Positions 22,424-34,589 of a DNA stretch of 64,000 nt are shown one piece after another. Each line of letters begins with the position of its first letter. Position 1 is the stretch's first letter. The notes under the pieces were generated by a model, which saw nothing but the letters and a program-made list of their open reading frames with translations, was not told where the DNA came from and did no database searches. The position numbers were made by a program, and so were the translations under genes. Origin of the DNA: Hexactinellida sp. DTS-2022. Its lineage: Eukaryota > Porifera > Hexactinellida. The DNA is taken from positions 4,464,001 through 4,528,000 of the forward strand of contig JAPNXP010000009.1 in NCBI GenBank assembly GCA_028753945.1, given 5' to 3'.

Positions 22424-23629
22424 TTGGATGGAATTTCAATCGTGGAGGGGAAAAGATTAAATTCGTTAAATTATATATCTGATGGTTATCGCTATACTAA
22501 ATATCGTGATTTACATGAAACGATTTATCACCGTTGCACACTTTCAAAGAAATGTGCCTGTCATGGACTGGCCAAAATCTCTTTAATAATGAATCTGTTA
22601 GAAGTCACCAACTCTCATAATTACTCAAGAGCTGATAATCAATTAGATAGTATACAAAGGACATGCTATACCAGAATTACATATATTAATGACCAACATA
22701 ACCGAACAGCTGTATGTAGCTGTATTGTCAGCACTTCGGGGATACATTCCTAGTTTTAAGCCATTGTTTGCAATTTGTGACTTCGAAAGAGCATCGCGAA
22801 ACGCATTTATCTGAAATTACCCTGAGATAACACTTATAGGGTGTTGGTTTCATTATACCAAAGCTATTTATGACAGAGTGAAAAAGATAGGGCTTGGAAA
22901 ACTTTACAAGACTAACAAGGTCTTCAAAAAATGGATATGTCATTGCCATTTTTATTGGAAGAAGATATCAAACCTACTTCCCTAGCAATCCAGGTTCAGC
23001 TGATAGGATTACCAAACCTGGAGTTAGAACTTGTTAATACATTCAAAAAATACTTTTGATGGAAACCAAAGCTTATCTGTATTTTACACTGATGTTATGA
23101 CAAACAACGCGCAGAATCTTACCATAATACGCTTAGATCCTATTTAAAAACAAACCATCCTAATATATGGAAATTTATGTCATCAATGTATAAAGTATTC
23201 TCAGATTATGATTTAGAAGTAAGAAGATTGGATGATGGCCTACAAATGACTAGAATTGCCAAAGTTAAGACGCGCATGAATGTTGATATAAGAACTCGAC
23301 ACAAAACAAAATATTTAAACAAGGAATATTCAGCCATAGAATACATTAACTACATGTCCTTAACGATCGGAAACGATAGCAGAATATTAGAAGAAGAATC
23401 ACCTGATGGGCAAAATTTGGACCCAAGAAGTTCGGAATCAAGTGATGATGAGTCTACACTCAGATGTCACGTGTGCCTACAGAAACTTGGGGTGAATTTT
23501 GCTCTTTTACACGAGGACCATGCACATGCAGGATTTTGCCAGAGCTGTGCTGATACTTTACACCAAGACAATCATGAATGCCCAATTTGCCGCTGTGTAA
23601 TCGTTGGTGTAATGAGAGTCTTCCGATAA
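22424..23629 (+). pseudogene. MULE transposase with N-terminal FLYWCH-like finger and C-terminal RING finger, internally deleted
   Basis: N-terminal finger at 22424-22640: YISDGYRYTKYRDLHETIYHRC, then CACHGLAKISL and a terminal H-x-H. After a frame change, PELHILMTNITEQLYVAV leads to YIPSFKPLFAICDFERASRN (the second catalytic D of MULE DDE enzymes) and TLIGCWFHYTKAIYDRVKK (about 22670-22930). The block with the first catalytic D is missing. After further frame breaks, 23177-23629 is open and ends in a RING-like C-x2-C ... C-x2-C ... CPICR cluster (23466-23605: RCHVCLQKLG, GFCQSCADTL, HECPICRCVI). The acidic serine-rich linker before the RING is low complexity. The RING is in the same transcript sense and inside the element's ends. 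Inactive as transposase. Confidence 0.75.
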
Positions 23630-24119
23630 GAAAAATATCTACACTATGTTACTTACATGCATTTAATTAACATCATAATTATTCTCAACACACACTTCCT
23701 TCAATAGTTATGATAATTATAGCACTATTTATTAAATGCGAAATGATATCTACGGAGAGGAATAATTTAAAATGGTTTAAGTAACCAACTTTGTATGACA
23801 ATAATTAAATAATTGGCAGATATATAATTATTCGACACCCCTGAAGTACATCCGTACTGGGAATTTAGATTACATCGCATTATTCCTATATAGCTAGTTT
23901 TAGGACTTATTCGTACTTCAAAAAATCAGATATTATTCCTACTTGGGAAATGTTTAGGTCTTATTCCTACATAGCTAGTTTTAGGTCTTATTCCTACTTC
24001 AAACAGTTAGGTCTTATTCCTACTTCAGAAATATTTAGGTCTTATTCCTACATATGTAGCTAGTTTTATGCCTTATTCCTACATTAATTTTAGGACTTAT
24101 TCCGCTCCCCCGTTTGGAC

Positions 24120-25870
24120 CAGACAGAGGTTATTTAGGTCCCGCTGTAGGTTGGCACATTTGTTTCGATCTTTTGACTGACAATACAATTTCGTATCATC
24201 AAAAAATGTTGACATAAACGTAGAGCCAAATAACTTTAAGGGAGTCATATTGGAATGTGTTGGCATATCGAATGTATATATTAGAAAGAGTAAGGGACCT
24301 CAGACGGTGCCTTGAGGTATCCCTCCAGGCACTCGTGACCAAGGAGAATATGATTTGCTTAATTTTAACCCTTTGTTTCTGTCTGTGATATATGAAGTGA
24401 ACCATCGCATTAAGTTAACTCGGAAACCAAATGCATCCTATTTGTCGAGCAATGTATTTATTTGCGTTCGATCGAAGGCTTTCTCAAAATCTATATACAC
24501 CATGTCGACAGACAGACTTTTATCAATTGATGGTGACCAGTTCTCCACGAACTCCAGGTAATTTGAGACGCAAAAATGCTTGGACACAAGCCCTGGTGTT
24601 CTGGGTAAATTATGTTGTTGTTTAATAAGTGGCTTATTATATGTGGTTTGAATATTAATTCAAACAATTTCATTGCGATAGATGTGAGAGAAATAGGGTG
24701 ATAGTTTTTTGCATATTTACGTTCCTGTTTCTTATGTACAGGTACAATGTTGGATGCTTTCCAATCGTCCAGAAGTAAACCTGTTTTAAGACTCAAATTA
24801 AATATAATGTAGAGCGGCCTTGATAGACAGTCAGCAAATTGTTTTAGTAGTAAAGGGTGAATACCGTCTGGTCCTGGAGTCCTAGATATATTTAATAGTT
24901 CTATTTTTTGTCCAATTAAACCTTCACTAATATCAAGTTCATCAACTGAGTTAGAAATATATGGTAGATGGGCGGCATACGATCCTCTGTTGAATGGTGT
25001 ATATAAACGGAGTTAAATTGCTGTATGAAGACCTTAGCTCTTTCTGGATCTGATGTATTTGTTCAGCCATCTCTTTTTACAAAGCATATATTGGGATTCT
25101 GGGTAGACATACGTTGCTTAACGTTTTGGAAAAGTTTACGTACATCTTTGGGATTACGTATCTTCGATGTTAATATATTTTCAAATGAACGCCTTAGTTT
25201 AGTAATCAAAGAGGCCTCTTTATTTCTTGCTTGAATGTATATCATCAGATTCAGATTGCTGTATGATGGTATATTCTTGTATCTACTCCAGGAAGCATTT
25301 TTATCCTTAATTGTAACTCGGAGTAATTTGTTATCTAGGAATAACGGCATCTTGAGCTTCTCTAGGATTTCTTAGGAACACATGAGATAATTAATTTGAT
25401 ATACTTTAGTGAAAGAGATCCAGAGCGTATTGACGTCTGACCCCAAATTCGCAAAATGTCCAAGTTGCTTTTCCAATATTTTCCTTGCTAAATTGGCGTT
25501 TACTTTATGGTATAGAAATCGTTCTTCTTTTGGATTGAGTAGGAAAGGAAATGTTTTAGTTAAATACTAATTTACTATAGTCACTTTCATTAAGGGGAGA
25601 CATTAGGCATGAATTAGTTAGATGTTATATCATTCGTTTATGTGGTCCAGAATTAAGCGTTTACCGGATGGTATATCAACTCTTGTTGGTTCAAATACAT
25701 GCTGATATAGAAACAAGTAGTCACTGGTGTCTAAGTTAATCGTTGATTCGTACCGGTTATGGGCAGAATTCGTGGTCAATCTATATCACCTAGATTTGAA
25801 TTACCGAGAATGAGAATATTTTTTCCTGTTAAGGTACGAATTATATCACACACGGTGGACTGTATATAAA
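24120..25870 (-). pseudogene. Non-LTR retrotransposon (CR1/L2-like), endonuclease and reverse transcriptase part
   Basis: Minus strand, 5' to 3': remains of an APE-type endonuclease (about 25870-25600, with a GDFN-like start and LDTSDYLFLYQHVFEPTR); a linker ending KDVRKLFQNVKQRMS; RT fingers with SRTPGPDGIHPLLLKQ (about 24870) and DDWKASNIVPVHKKQERKYA (about 24760-24700); a palm block YIDFEKAFDR (about 24490); GGIPQGTVLGPLLF (about 24310); and FFDDTKLYCQS in place of the YADD box (about 24200). At least five frame breaks, so inactive. The frame stops at 24119 exactly at a MULE target duplication and resumes at 21475. Confidence 0.8.
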
Positions 25871-26000
25871 CCATACATACAAGTGTTTTTTCCTACTTCG
25901 AATTTTAATTATTAAGCTTTCAAATCCGCTATCAAAATTTGATAGAATCAATTGAGAGTGATTTATTTAATCGCTTTTTAATATAGTTTTTATACAGTAC

Positions 26001-26795
26001 CATGGCCTACTTAATATACGGCTATATATGTCGCCGAAGAGGCCATAAAACAAAGAGGCCAGTTTCTAATTTTCATTCAAGGATAAACTATGCCTCCTAT
26101 TGTTGTTATTTGGGTTGTATATGGGTAATCAACCATTGCGAGTCCATTAGAACCACTTTTGAGAATCTCAGATTTGTGTTTAAGTTATTTAGGCACCATT
26201 TAATGATGAAACCACAGATATAAAAAATATACAATTCGAGTCTAAAGAACTAGAAAAAAATGAAAAAATTTGCTAACATACCTAGAATACATTTTCCGAA
26301 TATATAATGAGAATGAATATATACAAACCAGCAATTAAATACGGTTCATGGACGTAAATTAGTAAGTTGTAATTTGGATAATACTTGTATTTTAGCATGT
26401 GGTTGCTGTATAATTTTTTTAAAAAATTCGAATGTCGCCATTTTGTGATTTAGTAGCCTTTGGTGTATGAAATATATGCCTATTTTAGTATTCCTATTAT
26501 AAAATTATTAGATGTAGGAAGTAACAGAAATTTATGATATTGGATTTTTTTTCAATTTACCAGAAATTGTTACCGTCATCAATTTATGGCGCCTAAATAG
26601 CTTAACCACAAATGGTTCTAATGGACTCGCAATGGTTGATGGTTCTAATGGACTCGCAATGGTTGAATACCCCATATACAACCCAAATAACAACAATAGG
26701 AGGCATAGTTTATCCTAGAATTAAAATTATAAACTGGCCTCTTTGTTTTATGGCCTTCTCGGCGACATATATAGCCGTATATTAAGTAGGCCATG
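26001..26795. mobile_element. Fold-back MITE (CATGGCCTACTTAATATACGG ends), 795 bp
   Basis: Arms of roughly 200 bp are inverted copies, from CATGGCCTACTTAATATACGG inward past ATTAGAACC. A 27-bp stretch around GGTTCTAATGGACTCGCAATGG is tandemly doubled on the right arm. Flanks ACAGTAC and ACACTAC suggest a 7-bp target duplication. Palindromic open frames in the arms are not genes. Confidence 0.8.
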
Positions 26796-26824
26796 ACACT
26801 ACCCGGATAAAAGTATTCCACCAC

Positions 26825-26981
26825 CAGTGTCTGCGGAAGAGGGGCGGCCTGGGCCGCCCCACTTTTTCTGTGATTTTGTGGTACTCTGAAATTTCCCGGG
26901 GGTGTTTTTGACTCTGCAATCCTAACAATTATCATCATAATACAAGGCCGCCCCACCTCTCACGAGCTTCCGCCGGCCCTG
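26825..26981. mobile_element. hAT-type MITE, second copy of the 4585 family
   Basis: Body matches 4585-4751. Right end CTTCCGCCGGCCCTG intact, left end worn. Flanks TCCACCAC and TCGACGAC (6/8); the sister Tc1 copy at 17463 gives the empty site TTCGACCACCC. Confidence 0.8.
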
Positions 26982-27389
26982 TCGACGACCACCCAACATT
27001 TCCCAATGAAAATCTTACTATAGTAGTTTAACAATGGAAGATACTGTTTTCAAATTGCATGAGATATTGCTATTTCGATTAAAATTCGTATCTGCCCATT
27101 CGAAGTTACAATTGTACATGCTTTCAATTCAATCCATTTTTGATTTGGTTAAAAATTATCATCCTGTGCCACTATGCACCACTTTTCCCAAATTGCCACT
27201 ATGGGAGAGATGGGAACAGGTGCACATGTTTCCATTTGATAATAATTTTCAACCGAATTAATATGTAATCAATTTGAAAGCATCTACAATGGGTAATTCG
27301 AATGCGTAGAATACGAATCTAATATGACTGTGAAGTTGGCTTAGTTTTCGACCTGACTCACTTCATTCAAATATGTGACTCACTTCTAG

Positions 27390-27972
27390 CAGGGACTTCT
27401 TTAATATTGGGACTGTAAACTTCGTTTTACGGTAAATTTGCATAGGCCTAAAACACTATTGTTACTTATTGATATCCCGTAATCCGCTAATGCTAGACAC
27501 AGGAAATGTATTATTGTCGTTAGGAAGTCATATTTTGGGAGTCCAAGGATCCTATTGGTTTATCGAAAATATCTGTGGAATGTAAGTTATGCGATGTTAC
27601 ACCTATCCATATATGGTAATATTGTTAAAATCTCGAGATTAGTTAGCTTTATACATATGAAATTTATTATTGGCGAATGGGAAATGGGAATTCACATTTG
27701 GGGAATCAGTAGATCACATTGATTTACCTAAGGCGTTCCCCTTAGCCTATATTATTATTTGGCACTCCACAGGAGGATTGCCCCGACCCTGTTTGTAGTT
27801 TAGCTAATTCTTACCTATAAGATATCTGTATATGACTTCCTATACGACAATAATACATTTCCTGTGTCTAGCATTAGCGGATGGCGTGATATCAATAAGT
27901 AACATTACTGTTTTAGGCCTACGCTAATTTACCTTAAACGAAGTTTACAGTCCTATATTAAAGAAGTTCCTG
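27390..27972. mobile_element. Long-TIR MITE, arms about 145 bp
   Basis: CAGGGACTTCTTTAATATTGGG ... CATATGACTTCCTA and its near-exact inverse, flanked by CTTCTAG on both sides (7 bp). Arms include CACAGGAAATGTATTATTGTCG. The 300-bp centre has no ORF. Confidence 0.8.
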
Positions 27973-27979
27973 CTTCTAG

Positions 27980-29690
27980 TTATCAGATTTGAATAAATTT
28001 TGTGTCATTCGAAAGAGGATATACGGAGGTTTTCCTTGATATGATTTATTTTCAAATTATTTAACTTTCAGTTGGTCATTTTTATCATACAAAGCCGCAC
28101 TGGTATCTCATCAAAAATCACTATCTCTAAATTTAATTACATTTCTGAAAAATTGGCATTATACTTTTGAAAGATAGGAGGTTTATGTGATTAAAATATT
28201 ATTTCAAAATTCCCAAAATTTTGGAGTTAAAAACAATAAAACTTAAATTTGGGAAAATTAGTGGAAGTCGAAATTAGGAAAGTCAACTTAGTAGGAATAG
28301 TTCAAAGTGTCAATTCCTATCCAATATCAAACTGAATCTAGTTTATTTTGGCATCATTCGTTAGAGGAGACACGGAAGTTTACCTCAATGTTATTAGATT
28401 CTCGAACATTCCCTAAATAACAGACAAATTAGTCTTTAAAATGGCGTAAATCTCTGTTTTTATGGTATTCTCTTTTCAAACTTTGAACTCAATTTTCCGA
28501 GATCAAATATAAGTAGAATCGATTCAAACTTTACTGGTATTTTCTCTGATATATTATAATTCATTCTCCCGAAAAAAAAACAGGGGTCGCTAGTAATTTC
28601 TTTCAGAATTTTGTTAATTTCTCCAAAATGTTTCAATTTCGATCTCATTATTTTATTTATTAAAGCCTACTTTTATTTCATCATTAACATCAATATTAGT
28701 GATATCATTTATACTATCTGCGTAATGTGGCACAATTCATTCGCTTCCTCTTAGTTCCCATTCTAGTATTGAGTTTCAACTAATAAATGGAAATTGTTAT
28801 TGCAACTATCTAACTAGACATCAGATGATTAGAATGCAAACAGAATCAGTAAACAATGAATTATTCTGGTTGAAATAATGGTTGGTGACAATTATATAAT
28901 TATTAACAAATGCAAGACGAATGGCATCCACAATGTGTGCTTGTATCAATTCCCACTGCTTTTTGGATTTATCTTACTTATCCAATTCCAAGAAGAGAGA
29001 ATGGCATCCAGGGATCTCATTCAAATAATGTGTGTTTAGCAAGGAGTCTCCGAATAACGGACACGTTGGGTGCATGTCCTTTGCTTGTTGTTTGGAGATG
29101 TCCCCTTCTCGGAGACGGCTGAAGTATTAATTACATGCATGGTAAATTCATTCCGTTCCAGGTTGTTTGTTCTTCTCGGAATGTCCATTTTGGGACACTA
29201 CTGTATATCAATTCCAGCTGCTTTGGGATAGATCAATTCAATTTCTGTATTTGCCTTCTTTTAAGAACTATAGGATAAATCTTTACACAAATATTTATAA
29301 ATCATCCACATGTACATTTAAGAATATAACTTACCACTTTATAGCTGTCCAACATAAATGTTTTTGAAAATCTTTACTATTTAAGTAGAGGTGGCTGTAT
29401 AATTGTTTGTTTATTGCCTGTAGACATAAGAATCGCAATTTTTTCGCTATTTGAGCCCGAAATTATTTTATTCTTCTTTGCTTCTATCTTTGTAATTTAA
29501 AGGATCACTTTGGTTGTGATACTTTTAATTACATCGATAGAAATGAACTCCCGTTATAAAGAAGTACATTAGTTGAACTACGTTATTCCGGGAGTCACTT
29601 CTAAGCCTGGATAACATTCCGCATAAGACAACTAATCATTAACTAATAAAGGTCATCCTTTGGTTATCTAATTATATAGTTTTAATTAAT
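27980..29690. other. 1.7-kb stretch without a recognisable gene
   Basis: AT-rich. Open frames are short and without family signature. Near 29045-29110 GTCTCCGAATAACGGACACG and an inverted partner may be a worn Tc1-type end. Near 29540-29620 there is a fragment like the AACTCCCGTTATAA Tc1-type terminus. Confidence 0.4.
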
Positions 29691-29696
29691 TAATAT

Positions 29697-32360
29697 CTAC
29701 GTAATCAGTGAATTCATTGATTTCCTCGTAGATATTAAATCCACCCGTAATATAGGTTCATAATGTACTCCATTATGATTAATATAAATATATCCTGCAT
29801 TATTTCCTGTGGGAGATTCCAAAGTATCAACTAGTTTAGCCCTTCTGCCTGAGAATACCATCCACTTGTTTCCCATGTCTGAACTAAATACCCAAATATC
29901 CGTATGCAATAATAAGGCTGTTGCAAATAACTCCACATCAGTACCCCACGTAGAATTCCTCTTCATATTTGATTTCACTACCTAGTCTGTCACATTACGA
30001 TAGTTGATTACACTCCTAGGAAATTTATTGACAATAAACTTATTGCATGCTTCCTTCAAGCTTACCAACCATATTCTCTACAACTTTCAAACGTACTAAA
30101 TTAAAACTATAAATTTTTCCAGTCAACCAGTATGATAATGATTCAAATAAACAATTTCCATCTCTAGGAATTCGCAAACACTTCGAAGGAACAAATTCTT
30201 TTAAATTAGAATTAGCTGGGATATTATCTCTTATGGAATTTGTAGAATCCGACAACTGTAAATGTAAATCTTCACACAACTTCTTCTGTCCCCGATATGT
30301 AAGTGGTTGGAAATTGGAATGCCTGTAGCCTATATTCAATGGTAGCCACTTCTACTAAATCTAAATCACTCTTTATTTCAACTTCACCTACACGTTCTAT
30401 ATCATCAATAACTTTAGCAACATCTACTGGATTTTCTTCACAAATTGTAGCTTCCTCTCTGTCTGTTGAACGTTTACTTATACTTTCTACATTAAAACTT
30501 TTACTCTTACTACTTAAACTTTTAGACTTGAAATTTTTAAATATCGTACTAACTTTATCAACAGTTGGTTTATTATAATTAAATTTACTCTTCTTACATT
30601 TAGACCACTCCTCTTTGCACTCCTCCTCATTCTCCACGCGTAATCTCTTCTTAGGTTTGAACACTTTATGAGCCAGTGGAGTGAAAGCAAATTTAAACGC
30701 CGCGATCCTATCGTCTATGTTATTATAAACTGTTCTGATGAAATCAGCAGCTCGTATCCCGGTCTCTGAATTAAATATGCTGTGTTTAACAATTCTGAAC
30801 CAATTCTCAACAATAGCCATACTGTCTGTTGCATTCTCTGACGAATTAACTATACATAAAATTATCCCACTCCACTAGTGCTGCGAACTGTAACTGAATT
30901 AAAACTGAAATTGTCTTAGCGATTTTTCTAAACTGTAACTGTAACTGTAACTGAAATGTATTTTTCTCCAACTGAAATTAAAACTGAAATTGAATTTCTT
31001 CAAATTCAATTCCAGTTTGCATCACTAGTCAGGCGGCACAAAATGAAATTAGAAAAAATCAAACTAGATTATGTTGTCTGCAGACCTTGGAACCTAGATA
31101 AAGCGATTACGAATATTTATTGCATAGAGTATAATAAGGGTTAGTAATAATTAACTTAGGTTTAGTCATAAAATAGGTGAAAGTTGTGAATACCAAACTA
31201 AGTACGAAATTGTACTGACTGTGGTAAAAATCCCCTCCGAAATGAAAATTGTAACTGAAATAAAAACTGTAACTGAATTAAAACTGTAACTGAATTAAAA
31301 CTGTAACTGAATTAAGACTTTAACTGAAATGAAAACTTTAACTGTAACTGAAATGAAACTAAAACTGTAACTGTAACTGTAACTGTAACTGAATTGAATC
31401 AAATTTTATTCCAGTTCGCAGCACTACACTCCACAACGGTAACAATGGTATATATTACGTGAGAAGAAATTCAACTATCTGGGGGTTATAAGATACACTA
31501 GGATCAAGTTGCGAATTATTTTCGAATTCGCTTATTGAGACTAAAGTATTACGATAAATCAATTCAAAATGTCTGCCAAGAGGGGATTTCTCTCTGTAAG
31601 TTACAGCATTGCTCTTAATTTCAGTCTCATCCTCGAATTCATTGGGTGCATCATTACTAACATTAATCTCCGCCTTAATACATTCTTATAGTTGGTTTAA
31701 TTTAGTGCAATATACACTAGTTTGCTTCTTACTACACAAAATATAACAAAGTTACCCGATAAGTTGATTAATTTCATCCATTTGTTTACAATTAAGCATA
31801 CGACCAAATACATGCAATATTATTCTTTTTAAAGCTTTTTCTAATTTTAATATCTTATTTAAATTATAACTATTTCTGCGCATGATATGAGCCGAGCAGA
31901 GATGGAGGACTGTTAGAATATTATCACCTAAGTTCTCATTATTAGCTATAAATTCTCAACAATATTGGAGATAATGAAAAATAGTAAATTTGTTAAACGC
32001 GAAACATGTACTGTTTAACTCCATTGTGTTAAATAATTTTACAAACACCATTTATTCAGGAAGTGTGAGATCTCAGCGGTGCTATGATCGCTACTTATCA
32101 TTTCAGCTAATGGGATGGGACTGGTGGAAAACTCCGGGTGTTGTATTGTAAGGGCATAGTAATATATTTTCTTAGAACAGGTAGGGGGTTTAGAAAAAGA
32201 GAACCAGTCGCATCTAAATTCAAGACAATATCTTACTTTTCATTAGTTTTAGAATTTCCAGCTGCTTATAAGAATACATATGAATAATGAAAGGATCCTG
32301 TACGAAATACTGAACATAGCCTGGTAGGGGGGATTCAGGAAGTAGTTAACGGAAATACTG
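29697..32360 (-). pseudogene. Transposon-derived DDE-like protein with C-terminal OTU cysteine-protease domain
   Basis: Read on the minus strand. N-terminal core near 32300-32080: FIIHMYSYKQLEILKLMK, then NLDATGSLFSKPP and PIPLAEMISSDHSTAEISHF, two aspartate motifs typical of a DDE transposase core. A hAT MITE (30876-31426) interrupts the next part; just past it comes DSMAIVENWFRIVKHSIF (30820-30765), with the glutamate expected for the third catalytic residue. A lysine-rich linker follows, then, after a frameshift near 30340, an OTU domain: LRIPRDGNCLFESLSYWL (30180-30120, catalytic Asp and Cys), TWGTDVELFATALLLHTDIW (about 29950-29890) and YIYINHNGVHYEPIL (about 29790-29745, catalytic His). 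Multiple frameshifts and stops: decayed. I recall multicopy invertebrate proteins with this architecture. Function of the OTU part is inference. Confidence 0.7.
30876..31426. mobile_element. hAT-type MITE with CTGTAA arrays, second copy
   Basis: Same family as 7945-8512. Exact CACTCCAC on both sides (30868-30875, 31427-31434). It interrupts the OTU/DDE gene. Confidence 0.9.
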
Positions 32361-32499
32361 CTGGGTTGCTGACTTGCTGCTACATCTTCCATATATAAAT
32401 TAGAATGAACCTCTAATTAGTGAACATGGTTCAGGTTTCTGAATATATAATAATGGGGGAGTTGCATCTGTCAGAATTTTGAGGTTGTCATTTGTCATA

Positions 32500-33962
32500 A
32501 TTATCCTAACTGTACACTTGTCAGAATGGTTTTTAAGACTGCTGTCACTTGTCAGAATGGTTTTTAACAACGAGATCATTCAACTGATTGCTACTTTTGC
32601 ATGACTTCGTTTAAAGGATTTAATGGAAAAAAACAAAAAGAATATCACATTTCCCAACCTTCCTTCTGCAATTCGACCCATAGCTCACTCAGATGATATT
32701 CCTGCACCAACACCACCTGTCTCTTTACCCGATATTGATTCAGCATCATTTGATGACGATTGTGATGAAGATGATCTTGACTACCAAACTGAAAATTCCA
32801 AAATACCACATATTATATCACAAGTGGAACTGAATGACCTAGTGAGACATTTGCGATTAACAAAAAGCCAAAGTGAATTCCTATCATCTCGTCTTCAAGG
32901 ATGGAATTTGTTGGAAGATGAAACAAAGGTGACCTTCTACCGCAAGCGAACTGCAGATTTTAGTCCTTATTTTTCCATGAAGGGTGACCTTTGTTATTGC
33001 CACAACATATATAGTCTTTTCAGTGCCTTTAATATTGACTATGATGTTAGTGATTGGCGGTTGTTTATAGATGCTTCAAAGTACAGTATCAAGGGAGTGT
33101 TACTACACAATGGAAATATTTATCCATCAATACCAATTGCTCATTCAGTGACACTTAAGGAAACCTACGAAAATTTGAGATTTATTTTAGATCCCATCCA
33201 TTATGACGATCATAAATGTTTAATTTCCGCAGACTTAAAAGTTGTCGCTATTTTAACTGGATTGCAGGTGGATACACCAAATACTGCTGTTTTCTTTATT
33301 TGTGGGACAGTCGTGACAGAAAAGAGCATTATAGCCGAAAAGAATGGCCAATGCGTGATACTAATATCCCAGATACAAGCAATATAAAGAACCCTGCTTT
33401 AATCGAAAAGTCTGATGTATTGCTACCTCCATTTCACATCAAATTGGGCTTAATGAAACAATTGGTCAAAGCGATGAACAAAACTCTAACAGCTTTTAAT
33501 TATCTTGTTGAAAAATTTCCAAATCTCAGTGGAGCAAAAATAAAAGAAGGCGTCTTTGTGGGTCCACAAATCCGGCAGCTCATGTTTGACAGTTCGTTTG
33601 ATGCGTCAATGAACGATATCGAACTAGCGGCGTGGGTTGCATTTAAGGATGTATGCGCCGGCTTTCTTGGCAATCATAAGGATATGAATTATGTTCAGCT
33701 AATTGCAAGGCTTTTAGAAACATATCAAATGATGGGCTGTAATATGTCTCTAAAATTGCATTTTCTAATGTCACATCTTGAATTCTTTCCGGAAAACCTG
33801 GGAGAGGTGAGTGATGAACAAGGAGAAAGGTTCCACCAGTACATTTCAATGATGGAAAGGATGTACAAGGGCAAGTGGAGCCCAACAATGCTTGCAGACT
33901 ATTGTTGGATGCTGAAGCGTTATAAACCAGAAGCGCTGTACAAACGAAAGTGCATGACGTAA
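32500..33962 (+). pseudogene. Multicopy uncharacterised invertebrate gene, 5'-truncated and frameshifted
   Basis: Three frames join into one protein. Frame 1 (about 32566-32620): DCYFCMTSFKGFNG, a C-x2-C pair. A slip in the A-run at 32624-32640 moves to frame 2 (32623-33268): KNITFPNLPSAIRPIAHS, an acidic segment, then LRLTKSQSEFLSSRLQGWNL. A further frameshift near 33268 moves to frame 3 (to 33962): GYTKYCCFLYLWDSRDRKEH, SDVLLPPFHIKLGLMKQLVK, and the end EQGERFHQYISMMERMYKG...ADYCWMLKR. I remember this family as highly multicopy and uncharacterised in arthropods and other invertebrates. A doubled 21-bp motif ACTTGTCAGAATGG...TTTTTAA lies just upstream (32515-32567). Dead copy. Confidence 0.6.
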
Positions 33963-34577
33963 CATTTTTAGCCTTAACAACCATTATATTTTTAACATAT
34001 CAACTTTGCACCTACTTATGAAAGATATAATATCCTTTTTGTTCCAGTATTCGAAGTTATGACTTGACGCTCGCAAAAAAATATTAGTGTAATGTCCATA
34101 TTTTTGCAATATTTCAGGAATTTGTAATGTTAATTTTCAAAAAAATGTGATGTGATGGAGCAAAAGGGCCATCAGATCTGTGATTAGTATAACAATGTTG
34201 ATATAAAACACATAATTGATACAACGTATTTTTCTAAAACAAAAAAATTGTTGTACAGTGTTATGAGTAGAATTTATGACCGAAAAATGAGTCCTTCATT
34301 AATTTAATGGAAAAATTTATGTGGACAGTCGTGAGCAGATGTTTTGAATAATTTTATTTGTTCCTATATATATGGTTACTAATTAAAAATAAAATGGCCC
34401 ACACAACCCCACAAGAAAGTGCATTCCATAATATATTGTATCTGCCTATTTGGTTGCTATGGTTTCTTCATCTGTGAACTGTTATGTAGTAATTGAAGCA
34501 ATAATATTTACATATTCTAATTCGATTATAATTTGTCCACAGATTCAACCTAGTAATAAATAGACAATCAACTTGAT
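33963..34577. other. Gene-free stretch
   Basis: AT-rich 3' flank of the preceding pseudogene; nothing further recognised. Confidence 0.4.
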
Positions 34578-34589
34578 CAGGGCCGACTG

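Larger units (their letters stand above)
21484..24111 (+). mobile_element. MULE with subterminal tandem repeats, inserted in the retrotransposon
   Basis: Flanked by exact GTTTGGAC (21476-21483, 24112-24119). Termini GGGTCGCCGGAATAAAGTCTAAA and, reversed, GGGGGAGCGGAATAAGTCCTAAA. Both ends carry arrays of GTAGGAATAAGACCTAAA (22050-22245) and the inverse (23850-24100). Its left end is split by a hAT MITE. It carries a damaged transposase gene (22424-23629). A non-autonomous relative with the same ends is at 60264-60648. Confidence 0.88.
25994..27325. mobile_element. Truncated Tc1/mariner-type element hosting a fold-back and a hAT MITE
   Basis: TA then CAGTAC, interrupted by 26001-26795, resuming ACACTACCCGGATAAAAGTATTCC, interrupted by 26825-26981, resuming GACCACCCAACATTTCCC. 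Removing both insertions gives the same terminus as the element at 17463. The inner part (27000-27325) matches the reverse of 18130-18440, including the CCACTATGGGAGAGATGGGA block; the other end is lost. Confidence 0.75.
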
